Below are positions 27,282-35,432 of a stretch of DNA of 64,000 nt, one piece after another (position 1 is the first letter of the stretch; every line of letters begins with the position of its first letter). The notes under the pieces are model-generated. The model was not told the DNA's origin and did not search any database. It was given only the letters and a program-made list of their open reading frames with translations. Source of the stretch: Thermococcus sp. LS1 (GTDB lineage: Archaea > Methanobacteriota_B > Thermococci > Thermococcales > Thermococcaceae); contig NZ_SNUJ01000001.1 in NCBI RefSeq assembly GCF_012027395.1, positions 1 to 64,000 of the forward strand, given 5' to 3'. Position numbers and translations under genes: made by a program.

Positions 27282-27782
27282 CTACCAGAACTTAACGCGC
27301 TCCACCGAGACTTTCTCACCTTCCACTTTGACAAAAGCAAAACCTGCCGAGTCCATTCTTGGGAAGGTCGGCGAACCGGGGTTGAGAAGGACGACCCTCT
27401 GACCGTGGATCGAGTAGGTGTCATAATAATACATATGAGTATGGCCAAAAACAAGCACATCGACCTCCATATCGAGGGCCTTAAGGGTCAAAAACTGCGC
27501 ATTGAGGCTGAAGAATTGATGGCCATGCAGAAGGCCGATTCTAACGTCCTCTGCATCAACGACCTGCTCCTCAGGCAGTTTCAGGTGGTCGGCATTTCCT
27601 CTGACTGCAATTACAGAGGCAAACTCCTCCAGTCTTTCGAGGAGCCCCGGAGAAGTAACGTCACCGGCGTGAAGAATAAGGTCTGGCCCTCTCTTCTCAA
27701 GCTCCTGGAAAAGAAGGGAAGGAAAATTCTTTGTCTTGTCGCCGTGGTGTGTGTCGCTCGTCACCGCTATCAGCAAGGCCAT
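27282..27782 (-). CDS. YfcE/MJ0936-type metallophosphoesterase
   Basis: Calcineurin-like phosphoesterase of 166 residues. Metal motifs are SDTHHGD, LHAGDVTS, RGNAD(H), LLHGHQF and FGHTHMYY. Members cleave phosphodiester model substrates or cyclic nucleotides; the natural substrate is unknown. It lies three bases after tfb and six bases separate tfb from gar1, so all three form one operon. Confidence 0.9.
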   Translation of the reverse strand: MALLIAVTSDTHHGDKTKNFPSLLFQELEKRGPDLILHAGDVTSPGLLERLEEFASVIAVRGNADHLKLPEEQVVDAEDVRIGLLHGHQFFSLNAQFLTLKALDMEVDVLVFGHTHMYYYDTYSIHGQRVVLLNPGSPTFPRMDSAGFAFVKVEGEKVSVERVKFW

Positions 27783-27785
27783 CCC

Positions 27786-28697
27786 TCAGATCGGGACGTT
27801 TATGCCGAGCTTCTCGACGAGCTCCTTGTAGCGGTTCCTGACAGTAACCTCGGTCACGTGAGCTACCTCGGCTACCTCACGCTGGGTCTTCTTCTCCCCC
27901 TCAAGGAGCGAGGCAACGTACAGGGCCGCGGCGGCCAAGCCAGTTGGTCCTTTTCCGCTCGTTATTCCCCTCTTGATGGCTTCCTGAAGTATCTCCTTGG
28001 CGCGCTTCTTGGTTCTCTGGCTCACGCCGAGGGCATCGCCAAAGCGGTCGACGTACTCGATCGGACTCGTCGGCCTAAGGTTCAGCCCGAGACCTCTAGC
28101 TAAGAAGCGGTAGCTCCTTCCTATCTCCTTCTTGGTAACCTTCGAAACTGCAGCAATCTCGTCGAGCGTCCTTGGAATGCCCTCCATCCTGCAGGCGGCG
28201 TAGAGGGCAGCCGAGACCATTCCCTCGATTGACCTTCCGCGGATGAGCTTCTTCATGACGGCCTTCCTGTAGAGCGAGGCGGCGACCTCCTTAACGCGCC
28301 TCGGCAGCATCATCTGGGCCGCCATCCTGTCAAGCTCGCTCAGGGCAAATGCCAGGTTACGCTCGGCGGCGTCGTTTATCCTCATCCTGCGCTGCCACAT
28401 CCTGAGCCTGCGCATCTTGGTGCGGTACATTCCCGTAATCTGGTTGCCGTGAATGTCCCTATCGCGCCAGTCTATATCGGTGGAGAGGCCCTTATCGTGG
28501 ATCATCAATGTCATGGGAGCACCGGTTCTGGCGCGCTTTGCCCTCTGATCGGGGTCAAAGGCGCGCCATTCGGGACCCTCATCGATGACATTCTGCTGAA
28601 CGACGTAACCGCAGACAGAACAGACGATCTCGCCCCTCCGCGGATCGTAAAACAGCTTATCTGAACCACAAACCGGACAAACATTCTTATCGGCCAA
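27786..28697 (-). CDS. tfb: Transcription initiation factor B (TFB)
   Basis: Archaeal TFIIB homolog that bridges TBP-bound promoter DNA and RNA polymerase. The zinc ribbon has Cys7, Cys10, Cys26 and Cys29. The B-reader/linker holds [19 protein letters not shown]. Two cyclin repeats follow, ending in a BRE-recognising helix-turn-helix near [20 protein letters not shown]. The 303-residue length is normal. Gene order suggests it is the TFB2-type paralog of T. kodakarensis (recalled). It lies between gar1 and a phosphoesterase. Confidence 0.96.
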   Translation of the reverse strand: MADKNVCPVCGSDKLFYDPRRGEIVCSVCGYVVQQNVIDEGPEWRAFDPDQRAKRARTGAPMTLMIHDKGLSTDIDWRDRDIHGNQITGMYRTKMRRLRMWQRRMRINDAAERNLAFALSELDRMAAQMMLPRRVKEVAASLYRKAVMKKLIRGRSIEGMVSAALYAACRMEGIPRTLDEIAAVSKVTKKEIGRSYRFLARGLGLNLRPTSPIEYVDRFGDALGVSQRTKKRAKEILQEAIKRGITSGKGPTGLAAAALYVASLLEGEKKTQREVAEVAHVTEVTVRNRYKELVEKLGINVPI

Positions 28698-28703
28698 AAG
28701 TTC

Positions 28704-29015
28704 TCACCCCCTCTTTCTGGGGGCAGGGCGTCTACCCTTTCCGCCCTTAGCTCTTCTTTTCTTCCCGTGATTCGGCTTGACCTTTTTGCGCTTGGTATCG
28801 ACGTAGAGCAAAGCCCCGACGTACTCCTCGGGGTTCTTGACGCGCGGCTTAATGGCCACGTAGGGCCTTTTAACCGGCCCGAAAACATCCTTAACTACCC
28901 CGACCATGGTGAGCTTCTTATCCACCACCGGTTCGTTGAGCGATGGAACCCAGTCCGTACGCAGAATTAGGAACCCCTGCTTTGCATAGTGAGAAACCTT
29001 GCCCAGGCGCTTCAT
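28704..29015 (-). CDS. gar1: H/ACA RNP protein GAR1
   Basis: GAR1 is the beta-barrel protein of H/ACA ribonucleoproteins that guide pseudouridine formation, contacting the catalytic Cbf5. Visible pattern: GKVSHYAKQGFLILRTD, then VVDKKLTMVGVVKDVFGPVKRPY. The very basic C-terminal tail (about residues 75-103) would bind RNA. First gene of a gar1-tfb-phosphoesterase operon. A TATA element, AGCTTAAAAGG on minus near 29040-29050, precedes it. Confidence 0.92.
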   Translation of the reverse strand: MKRLGKVSHYAKQGFLILRTDWVPSLNEPVVDKKLTMVGVVKDVFGPVKRPYVAIKPRVKNPEEYVGALLYVDTKRKKVKPNHGKKRRAKGGKGRRPAPRKRG

Positions 29016-29138
29016 AGCCCCACCCCAAAAGGATACATCCTTTTAAGCTTTTCGCTTTTGCACTTATAAACTTTTCGGCGAATTTCCAAAAGGTTTTTAT
29101 TTAAGGCACTCTCTATATTTGAAGTTAGGCGGGGTAAA

Positions 29139-29978
29139 ATGAAGTGCCTTCTCGTGGGTCACCTTGTCATTGACATCGTGGTCAGAGGCTCGAGGTCCGA
29201 AACCCGAATCGGGGGAGGAGCCTACTACTCAGCCCTCGCACTGGCGAAGTTCTGCGACGTTGAGATTCTCACGAGTGTGGGGGAAGACTTTCCAGAGAAA
29301 TGGATCAAGGAGCTCGAAGAGAGGGGAATAAAACTCAACATCATTCCCTCAAAAACCAGCACAGCCTACGAGCTCAGATACCTGGACGGAAACACGAGAA
29401 CGCTGAGGCTTCTCGCTAGGGCCGAGCAAATAACAGAAGTCCCAGATAAGCGCTATGATATGGTGATCCTCAACCCCGTTGCCAACGAGATTCCTCCCGA
29501 AACGGTCGAAGCGTTCAAGAGGAGAACAGACTTCCTGGCGGCCGACGTCCAGGGGTTCATCCGAAAGCCCCAGCCTGGAATGGTGGAACTTATCGAGAGG
29601 GAAACCTCTTTCCTCAAGGGCGTCAAGGTGCTCCACGCTGACCTATTGGAGCTTCCGTACCTCAAGAACCTTCAGCCCGAGGACGTTGAGGTTCTCCTCG
29701 CTTCCAACGGACCGGAACCGGGAAGGGCGTATCTAAGAGGCAGGGAGTACATCTACCGGCCGGTTAGGGTTGAGGTCGAGGAATCCACCGGTGCGGGGGA
29801 CGTTTTTCTCGCCGCGTTCAGCTACTTCTACAAGAGCTGTCCGTTCATTCAGGCGCTCAAGAGGGCAAATGCATTCACTGGGCTGTTCCTAGAGAGGAGG
29901 AGCTTTGACTTCTCAATGGAAGATGTGGACGAGCTGGCGATGAGGGTGAAAGTCGAAAGGAGCGAGGACGCTTCTTAA
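29139..29978 (+). CDS. PfkB-family sugar kinase, probable myo-inositol 3-kinase
   Basis: The ribokinase/PfkB fold of 279 residues has [14 protein letters not shown] near the start and the catalytic [14 protein letters not shown] near the end. The gene follows gar1 as in T. kodakarensis, where the ortholog at this place (TK2285 as I recall) was reported to phosphorylate myo-inositol. The presence of inositol-phosphate synthase and DIPP synthase genes 7-14 kb away fits that role. Nucleoside or ribose kinase activity remains possible. GGGGTAAA precedes ATG 29139, and a TATA box lies near 29095-29103. Confidence 0.82.
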   Translation: MKCLLVGHLVIDIVVRGSRSETRIGGGAYYSALALAKFCDVEILTSVGEDFPEKWIKELEERGIKLNIIPSKTSTAYELRYLDGNTRTLRLLARAEQITEVPDKRYDMVILNPVANEIPPETVEAFKRRTDFLAADVQGFIRKPQPGMVELIERETSFLKGVKVLHADLLELPYLKNLQPEDVEVLLASNGPEPGRAYLRGREYIYRPVRVEVEESTGAGDVFLAAFSYFYKSCPFIQALKRANAFTGLFLERRSFDFSMEDVDELAMRVKVERSEDAS

Positions 29979-29987
29979 CATTGAAAA

Positions 29988-29996
29988 CTATAAAAG
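29988..29996 (+). promoter_or_regulatory. TATA box of the C/D sRNA and/or Nudix gene
   Basis: CTATAAAAG is centred at 29992. Initiation about 22-26 nt downstream would begin at 30014-30018, at the foot of the predicted sRNA stem. Confidence 0.55.
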
Positions 29997-30010
29997 CCCC
30001 AGCGGGAACT

Positions 30011-30078
30011 ATTATCGACCGATGATGAAACGTCAGCATGCTGAAGATGATGAGAAGGGACTTCCCTGAGGTGATGAT
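30011..30078 (+). ncRNA. Box C/D guide sRNA in the leader of the Nudix gene
   Basis: All four boxes are present in order: C ATGATGA (30022-30028), D' CTGA (30041-30044), C' ATGATGA (30047-30053) and D CTGA (30066-30069). Both guide intervals are exactly 12 nt (30029-30040 and 30054-30065), the canonical archaeal length. Flanks 30011-30020 and 30070-30078 pair as a nine-pair terminal stem with one bulged G. In archaea such RNAs, with L7Ae, Nop5 and fibrillarin, direct 2'-O-methylation five bases from D or D'. Targets should lie in rRNA or tRNA complementary to AACGTCAGCATG and GAAGGGACTTCC. The 3' end touches the Nudix ATG. Confidence 0.85.
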
Positions 30079-30588
30079 ATGGACAGGTACGTTCTCCTCG
30101 TTAAAGCTCCAAAGGGAATGGATATCTCCCCCGTAAGGGAGGAGCTGAAGGAGTTCCTCAGCGAGAGGCATCCTGAACTCAAGGTCGAGCTTCACAGATG
30201 CATAGGCCTAACCGTTGATTTGGTAATTCTCTACCGCGAGGGTGTTGTGCTCATTAAGAGGAAGCATGAGCCGTTTAAGGACCACTTTGCCCTGCCTGGG
30301 GGCTTCGTCGAGTACGGAGAGACCGTTGAGGATGCTGCAGTAAGAGAAGCGAAGGAGGAAACGGGGCTCGACGTCAGACTATTGCGGCTGATTGGAGTTT
30401 ACTCAGACCCCAACAGGGACCCGAGAGGACACACGGTAACTGTGGCGTTTCTTGCTCTGGGAACCGGTGAGCTGAAGGCAGGAGACGACGCCAAGGACGT
30501 TATGGTAGTCCCGATAGATGAGATTAATGAAATTCCATTGGCGTTTGATCATGGTAAAATCTTGAGAGACGCCCTGGAACTGAGGTGA
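30079..30588 (+). CDS. Nudix hydrolase (ADP-ribose pyrophosphatase type)
   Basis: A 169-residue protein with a complete Nudix box in the segment GGFVEYGETVEDAAVREAKE followed by ETGL, which binds Mg and cleaves nucleoside diphosphates linked to another group. An N-terminal about 45-residue extension (VLLVKAPKGMDISPVREEL) precedes the fold. The HTVTVAFLALG segment after the box is common in ADP-ribose pyrophosphatases; the substrate is inferred. The ribosome binding site GGTGATGAT overlaps the end of the C/D sRNA. Confidence 0.88.
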   Translation: MDRYVLLVKAPKGMDISPVREELKEFLSERHPELKVELHRCIGLTVDLVILYREGVVLIKRKHEPFKDHFALPGGFVEYGETVEDAAVREAKEETGLDVRLLRLIGVYSDPNRDPRGHTVTVAFLALGTGELKAGDDAKDVMVVPIDEINEIPLAFDHGKILRDALELR

Positions 30589-30592
30589 AGAT

Positions 30593-30946
30593 ATGATAGA
30601 AGTTCCCGAGTTCGGTCGGATAATCGTCGATGGAAAGGAGTATGCCCACGACATCGTGATATATCCCAGTGGAAGGATAGAGACGAGAAAGAAGTGGATA
30701 AGCAAGGAGAAGCACGGGACAAGCCACAAGCTCGATCCAGAGGAGCTGAGGGAGTACCTGAGAGAGGACTTTGACGTTCTCGTTGTTGGGACCGGCCTCT
30801 GGGGCATGCTCTCCCTTCTGCCGGAGAGCAAGGAGCTGGTCAAGGACAAAGAAATCATCGAAATACCAACGCCAGAGGCGGCCGAGCTCTTCGAGAAGCT
30901 AAGAAAGGAGAAAAGAGTCCTTGGGATATTCCACGTCACCTGCTAA
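30593..30946 (+). CDS. Mth938-like (DUF498/COG1504) protein
   Basis: A 117-residue single-domain protein with the family pattern FGRIIVDGKEYAHDIVIYPSG, KKWISKEKHGTSHKL, then VLVVGTGLWGML. Distant relatives assist assembly of respiratory complex I in eukaryotes (NDUFAF3), but the archaeal function is unknown. It starts 4 bp after the Nudix gene and is probably cotranscribed. Its last 11 bases overlap the convergent ABC permease gene. Confidence 0.83.
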   Translation: MIEVPEFGRIIVDGKEYAHDIVIYPSGRIETRKKWISKEKHGTSHKLDPEELREYLREDFDVLVVGTGLWGMLSLLPESKELVKDKEIIEIPTPEAAELFEKLRKEKRVLGIFHVTC

Positions 30947-32399
30947 CCGCTTTCAGGAAAACAAAAACTCCTAAAATAGAAAGCCCTATGGCGTAGGGAT
31001 ACCCCACAAGGAACCAGACTCCTGCAACGATTCCGAGGGTTATTCCGTTGAGTATCATCAGGGCTATGACGTGCCCAAAGTTCGTCTCCGGGAGGGATAG
31101 CTCTTTTTCCCCGTGATAGAAGAAGGTCATCGCCAGTGATGACGTCAGAAGAGGCAGAACTATTGCAGCGGGAACTAGTTTCAGGAGGTAGGGGTTGAGA
31201 TAGGAAGCAACGAGCACGAGGACTACTCCAGCGGATATTGGAACTGCGTTCATAGTTATCAGCTTCCCCCTCACGAACTGACCAAGGGTTATCGGCAGGC
31301 TTCTTAGGAACTCGAACTCCAAGCCGTCTATTTTGAGAACAGTGTCAATTCCGACGGAGGCCATCCATGCTATCATAAAGAGAACCGACATCACAGCCCC
31401 TTCACTGACCTTTCTCGAACTCAGTACACTGATGGCTGTCGGAAGGACAATAAAGAGGGGAAGTAAAAGCCCAACGAGCAGGGAGCTCTTCCTGAAAATT
31501 ATCCTGAGGTCCTTCATTGTTAGCGCCAGCACCGGGGACAGGATTTTGGCCCTGAACTTGGAAACGACAGTGCGGGAGGCCTTGAGGTTCTCACCCATCC
31601 TTTCCCACAGCCTACGAATAACTACCAGGTATAAGGGAGCAAGGATGGCAATGTAGCCGAGCAGTATTAAAACCGAGGTAATGGGTTCGAGTATTGACGT
31701 CACAGAGAACGGGTATGCTATGGAATAGCGCGAAAAAACCGGGATAAGCTCCTCATAGTGTTCAGAAACGTAGGCCTGGATGTAGTTGAGGGCGTAAAAC
31801 ATGCTGATGAATAGCAGTACCCCAATCGTTCTCGCAAGGGTCTTCAGGCCAGAGAACCTTCCGCCGACACTGGCGGAGCCGAAGAATGTGAATATCACCA
31901 GGCCCAGAACGTGGCCGAGAAACGCACCAACGATTATCCAGAGGAGTCCCAGGAGGCCTATGAGGCCGTAGTTGAGAGCCAAAACCCCGACTGACGGAAG
32001 CATAGCGACCAGGGCCGGAACGTTGTCAATCATGAGAAGCAGGCTGAGGTATTTGGCCCCGGTTTTTATTGGGAGCGGCTTCAACGGCTCAAAAATTCCC
32101 ATAGAGGTAGCGTAAGAGGCGTTGACTGCAGTTGTGTAGAGAGCCATCACAAAGGGAAGCATCGCGTATGTTGAGAACATTATAACTGCCTTGGTCTTGT
32201 CTCCGGTGGATTTTATGGCCATCGCCATCATGAAACCGAAGAAGAGGAACGCGATGGACTGGAAAAGAATACCCCTGATTATGTCCCCGCTAGTTTTGAG
32301 CTGCTTCTCGAACTTTTTGGGATCGCTTGCTATCTGAGGGTTGCTTTTGAGCCGTCTGTAGTGCAGCTCCAGGTAGAGTATCCTCACAACCTCAAACAT
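30936..32399 (-). CDS. ABC-2-type transporter permease
   Basis: A 487-residue integral membrane protein with about twelve hydrophobic segments and no ATPase motif. It pairs with the ATPase gene ending 8 bp upstream, so the two make an ABC-2-type exporter. Substrate is unknown; lipids, drugs or peptides are all possible. GGTGGGAG precedes ATG 32399. Confidence 0.82.
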   Translation of the reverse strand: MFEVVRILYLELHYRRLKSNPQIASDPKKFEKQLKTSGDIIRGILFQSIAFLFFGFMMAMAIKSTGDKTKAVIMFSTYAMLPFVMALYTTAVNASYATSMGIFEPLKPLPIKTGAKYLSLLLMIDNVPALVAMLPSVGVLALNYGLIGLLGLLWIIVGAFLGHVLGLVIFTFFGSASVGGRFSGLKTLARTIGVLLFISMFYALNYIQAYVSEHYEELIPVFSRYSIAYPFSVTSILEPITSVLILLGYIAILAPLYLVVIRRLWERMGENLKASRTVVSKFRAKILSPVLALTMKDLRIIFRKSSLLVGLLLPLFIVLPTAISVLSSRKVSEGAVMSVLFMIAWMASVGIDTVLKIDGLEFEFLRSLPITLGQFVRGKLITMNAVPISAGVVLVLVASYLNPYLLKLVPAAIVLPLLTSSLAMTFFYHGEKELSLPETNFGHVIALMILNGITLGIVAGVWFLVGYPYAIGLSILGVFVFLKAVSR

Positions 32400-32407
32400 G
32401 CTCCCAC

Positions 32408-33169
32408 CTAAAGCCTCTCCTTGAGTGCCTGAACTACGGCAAAAATCTCGTCCTGGCTCTCGGTCAGTTTGAGGAAGACATCCTCCAGGCTCTCCTCATG
32501 GGCGAACTTCTTGAGTTCGTCAACCGTTCCCTCGGCAATTATTTCGCCGTTGTAGATAACACCAACACGGTCGCAGATCATCTCCGCCAGCTGGAGCACG
32601 TGGGTGGAGAATACAATGCTCCTGCCCTCCCCTTTGAACTGAAGGAGAAGTTCCCTGAGAATGCGAGCGCTTTTAGGATCGAGGCCGTTCATGGCCTCAT
32701 CAAGGATAAGGACTTTTGGATCATGGAGGAGGGCGCTTATGAGGGAAACCTTCTGCTTGGTTCCGAAGCTGAGGGAGCCTATCAGCTCATCGAGGTATTT
32801 CTCTACCCCAAAGGCCTTCACAAGGGTCTCGGCCATCTCATTGAGCCTCTCTCCTGGAATCCGTCTCACACTCCCGATGAAGTTGAAGAACTCGATTGGG
32901 GTAAGACTCTCATAGAGGACTGGAGTTTCGGGGACGTAGCCGACTATTTCCTTCACTTTGATTGGATTTTCCGATACATTAACACCATCAACGAGAACCC
33001 TCCCGGAGGTGGGTCTCAAGATCCCCGCAAGGATTTTCATCGTTGTTGACTTTCCACTACCGTTGGGACCAAGAAGGCCGTATATCTCGCCATTTTTTAC
33101 CGTGAAGCTGATTCCCCTAAGGGCGTGAGTGGAACCAAAGGTCTTGACGAGGTTCTCGGCTTCAATCAC
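32408..33169 (-). CDS. ABC-2-type transporter ATP-binding protein
   Basis: ATPase of 253 residues with Walker A GPNGSGKST, signature LSFGTKQKVSL (a common variation of LSGG in this subgroup), Walker B VLILDEAMNGLD and a switch His in VFSTHVLQ. The Glu after Walker B Asp is present, so it should hydrolyse ATP. It starts at GTG 33169 with GGGTGGTAG upstream. First gene of a two-gene exporter operon next to the tnpB element. Confidence 0.88.
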   Translation of the reverse strand: MIEAENLVKTFGSTHALRGISFTVKNGEIYGLLGPNGSGKSTTMKILAGILRPTSGRVLVDGVNVSENPIKVKEIVGYVPETPVLYESLTPIEFFNFIGSVRRIPGERLNEMAETLVKAFGVEKYLDELIGSLSFGTKQKVSLISALLHDPKVLILDEAMNGLDPKSARILRELLLQFKGEGRSIVFSTHVLQLAEMICDRVGVIYNGEIIAEGTVDELKKFAHEESLEDVFLKLTESQDEIFAVVQALKERL

Positions 33170-33224
33170 CCTACCACCCGGGATAAAATTTCACCCACCG
33201 CTAATAAGTCTTGTCCATTGACTG

Positions 33225-33300
33225 ACCTCCCTCCCTGCATTGAAGGGCGAGGATTAACCCCTCGCCAGTGACAGGGAGGTTTGAGGGGCTTCATTCAAAC
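33225..33300 (-). ncRNA. Possible TnpB guide-RNA (omega/reRNA) scaffold end
   Basis: In IS605-type elements the guide RNA comes from the 3' end of the tnpB transcript, with the guide taken from flanking DNA. Here a 7-bp stem spans the tnpB stop codon, then a second small stem ends in GGGAGGTCAG at about 33225. The flank TCAATGGACAAGACTT would be the guide. Its location and structures fit, but no promoter or transcript evidence exists in the sequence. Confidence 0.35.
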
Positions 33301-34564
33301 CCACTAAAAAGTGGGTTTTCAACCCCTCGGGGAGAGCCTTCCCCCCATTACCCCTCACCCTGAAGGCTCTCAAACCCTCAAGGCTCGGGGTTATCGTTTT
33401 TACCTTCTTCAAAATATTAAATGCCCCAACCAAGTCGGCATTAAACACAAGCCCCGTTGTGGGACACGAATAAAGACCACGAACAAATCTCGCCCCTTTA
33501 TGAGGCTTCCCGCAAACGGGGCAGGTTTTAGAAGTAAAAGCCTCATCAACGACCTCAACAAGGATACCATACTCTTCGGCAACTTCCTTAAGACGTTTGA
33601 TAACGTAATTAAACCGCCAGACGTGAGAGAGGAGAAAATTTTGCTTCCTTCTCTTCTCAGAGTTTCTTGCTATTCCCTTTGGGTAACCAACGACGATTTT
33701 AGAAACACCCAAATCGTAAAGCCTCCTAACTGTTTGTCTTACCACCGTGTTAATGTAGTGCTTCGCCTGAAGTTTGGCCTTTTCATGCATTCTTTTGAGT
33801 TTCCTGCTCTTTTTAGCCCCGCTTTTGCTGAGTTTCGACTGATAATCCGCAATCCTCCTCTGCCAGTAGAAGGCTATTGATTTTAGTGGTTTTCCATTCA
33901 CCAAGAAGCTTTCCCCGTTCTCGACATAAACGGCCATTAAGTTGTTCACTCCTAAGTCAATCCCTGCTGTGAGTCTTCCTTTTGGTGTTCTTGGAACGCT
34001 GATCCATTCGTTTTTGATTAGCTTTTTCTCAACGGTGAAGCTGACATGAGCATACCATTTTTGCTTAGCATTATCATAGATGATTTCTAATCTTCCCTGC
34101 TTGCCCCTCAAGTGTATTCTCCCCTTAAACTGTATTTCGAGGCGTTTGAATTTGCCGAGACCCATTAAAATAAGCTTATTTCCTTCAATGCGGTATTGAG
34201 TGTTTCTCAGAACGATGAAGAGCTTTCTCTTCCCGTTTTCTTTGAGGTAGTTTGGTGGTTTTGGTTTTAACCAAGTGGGGAGTTCTCCGTTCCTCTTCTT
34301 CCTGAGGAGGGAGAAGAAGCCCCGCCAAGCTTCAGCGTTTTTCCTCGCTATTGTTTGGACGGTTGCAGAACCGATTTCTTTCTTGAACTCTTCGTAAACG
34401 ATTTTCTGAGTTTTCAAAAAGTCTATTGGTTTTCCTTGGAAGTATTCCTGCCGTCTAAGGTAGTTTACTCTATTCCATGCTCTGGAACTTAGGTCAGCCA
34501 ACTGAAAGAGAGCCTTTTCTTGCTCTTTTGAGGGCTGGAGTTTGAGTGTCAATGTTCTCTTCAT
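33254..34564 (-). CDS. tnpB: TnpB RNA-guided nuclease (OrfB of IS605)
   Basis: The 436-residue TnpB has an intact RuvC triad: Asp in AGIDLGVNN, Glu in VVDEAFTSK, and Asp in NADLVGAFNI. The zinc finger has CPVC, but the second half reads CPTTG, so the fourth Cys is missing. Homologs are RNA-guided DNA endonucleases that keep the insertion at its site. ATG 34564 overlaps the stop of an upstream 48-residue gene (ATGA). There is no tnpA, so movement would need a transposase in trans. The reading frame is full length. Confidence 0.93.
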   Translation of the reverse strand: MKRTLTLKLQPSKEQEKALFQLADLSSRAWNRVNYLRRQEYFQGKPIDFLKTQKIVYEEFKKEIGSATVQTIARKNAEAWRGFFSLLRKKRNGELPTWLKPKPPNYLKENGKRKLFIVLRNTQYRIEGNKLILMGLGKFKRLEIQFKGRIHLRGKQGRLEIIYDNAKQKWYAHVSFTVEKKLIKNEWISVPRTPKGRLTAGIDLGVNNLMAVYVENGESFLVNGKPLKSIAFYWQRRIADYQSKLSKSGAKKSRKLKRMHEKAKLQAKHYINTVVRQTVRRLYDLGVSKIVVGYPKGIARNSEKRRKQNFLLSHVWRFNYVIKRLKEVAEEYGILVEVVDEAFTSKTCPVCGKPHKGARFVRGLYSCPTTGLVFNADLVGAFNILKKVKTITPSLEGLRAFRVRGNGGKALPEGLKTHFLVGLNEAPQTSLSLARG

Positions 34565-34707
34565 TTTTCCTCGCTTTCTACTTTTTTAATCCAGAGTTTC
34601 ATGGCTTCAGTTACTGCAACGCCTAAAGCTCCCCTGATTTTCCCGTATTTCTTTTCCACGAGTTCCCTGAATTTTCTTTCGACTTCATCATCAACGGAAA
34701 TTGTCAT
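34561..34707 (-). CDS. Small RHH-like protein overlapping tnpB (48 aa)
   Basis: An ORF of 48 codons plus stop: MTISVDDEVERKF, then RELVEKKYGKIRGALGVAV and TEAMKLWIKKVESEEK. A beta-strand (TISVDD) followed by two helices is the ribbon-helix-helix pattern of small DNA-binding antitoxin-like proteins. GGGGGT precedes ATG 34707. The last four bases (ATGA) overlap the tnpB start, so translation is coupled. A TATA element AGCTTAAATACT on minus lies at about 34746-34757. It may repress the tnpB transcript; that role is inferred. Confidence 0.75.
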   Translation of the reverse strand: MTISVDDEVERKFRELVEKKYGKIRGALGVAVTEAMKLWIKKVESEEK

Positions 34708-34891
34708 GACCCCCAAGCTCTCACCATTAATTATTAGCATTGCTTAGTATTTAAGCTTTTCTTTGAGTGCTTTCTCGGTATGAGGGTCATTGGGTGGTTT
34801 ATTGAATCCTCGCCCTAAGGAGCGAAGTTTTCAAAAGAAAAAAGATAAACCATCCAGAAACTCTTAAATATGAAGAGGGCCAAATTATAAA

Positions 34892-34949
34892 AAATCCAAA
34901 CCCTTGTATGGGACCTAATTTCGTTTCTTGCCTCCAAGGGTTTGGATTT
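34892..34949. repeat. 15-bp perfect inverted repeat before the lipoprotein pseudogene
   Basis: AAATCCAAACCCTTG (34892-34906) is repeated inverted as CAAGGGTTTGGATTT (34935-34949) with a 28-nt loop. It lies between the likely TATA (TCTTAAATATG, 34862-34872) and the ribosome binding site GGAGGCG (34950-34956). In RNA it would make a strong hairpin ending at that site. Confidence 0.85.
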
Positions 34950-34961
34950 GGAGGCGCCTTC

Positions 34962-35394
34962 ATGAGAGAGACATCAAAGGTTCTAATTTTTGTATTCCTA
35001 ACGTTATTAGTCATTATCAGCGGATGTGCGAGTAATACCCCCACATCAACATCAACGGGAACGAGTCGAGGCGAACGACCACAGCAGGCTTTTGTATCAC
35101 GACGATAGGACGATAAGCGTGAACTGGTCCTACATCAACGGCTATCCTGTCTTTGTGATGCCGCTCGACGAGGCCCGGAAGTACAGGAGAATTCTGATCA
35201 AAACCACCGGGTGGAACAACGACGACCCGGTGGGCATCGTGGGGATAACGATCCTGCTCGACGACGACTACTTCGACTGGCACGTTTTCTCCGGAATCCC
35301 GACCAAGGAGTGGGTCCTGGATTTCAACGTCTGCGGCGTCAGCGGAGGCTGCAGTAAGGTTTGGCTGTGGGTAAGGGTGAAGCCAGAGGGCTGA
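34962..35394 (+). pseudogene. Lipoprotein gene split by a frameshift
   Basis: ATG 34962 begins a signal peptide with lipobox (MRETSKVLIFVFLTLLVIIS, then GCAS) and a Thr/Ser-rich linker. That frame stops at 35108. From about 35060 a different frame carries the rest: LYHDDRTISVNWSYINGYPV, ..., VWLWVRVKPEG, ending at 35394. A one-base change near 35055-35070 would join them. It is either a decayed gene, a sequencing error, or (least likely) a programmed frameshift. The mature part would be a small beta-rich surface domain of unknown function. Confidence 0.72.
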
Positions 35395-35432
35395 GGCTTT
35401 CCCTTCTTTTCCAAATTTTAAAAGGTGAAGAA

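Larger units (their letters stand above)
33225..34830 (-). mobile_element. IS605-type element with tnpB but no tnpA
   Basis: The unit contains tnpB, a small overlapping RHH gene, and no tnpA. Both ends carry GGGCGAGGATT in opposite orientation (plus at 33244-33254, minus at 34806-34816). The region after the tnpB stop can fold as GGCGAGG-loop-CCTCGCC (33246-33267), followed by CCCT-loop-AGGG and GGGAGGTCAG. This resembles the 3' end of TnpB guide RNAs, which end at the element border. The exact ends are estimates, and no target duplication is expected for this family. Confidence 0.6.

Noticed and set aside
35026-35394. Separate gene starting at ATG 35026
   Set aside because: This start has no ribosome binding site and no signal; the frame is better read as the second half of the frameshifted lipoprotein.
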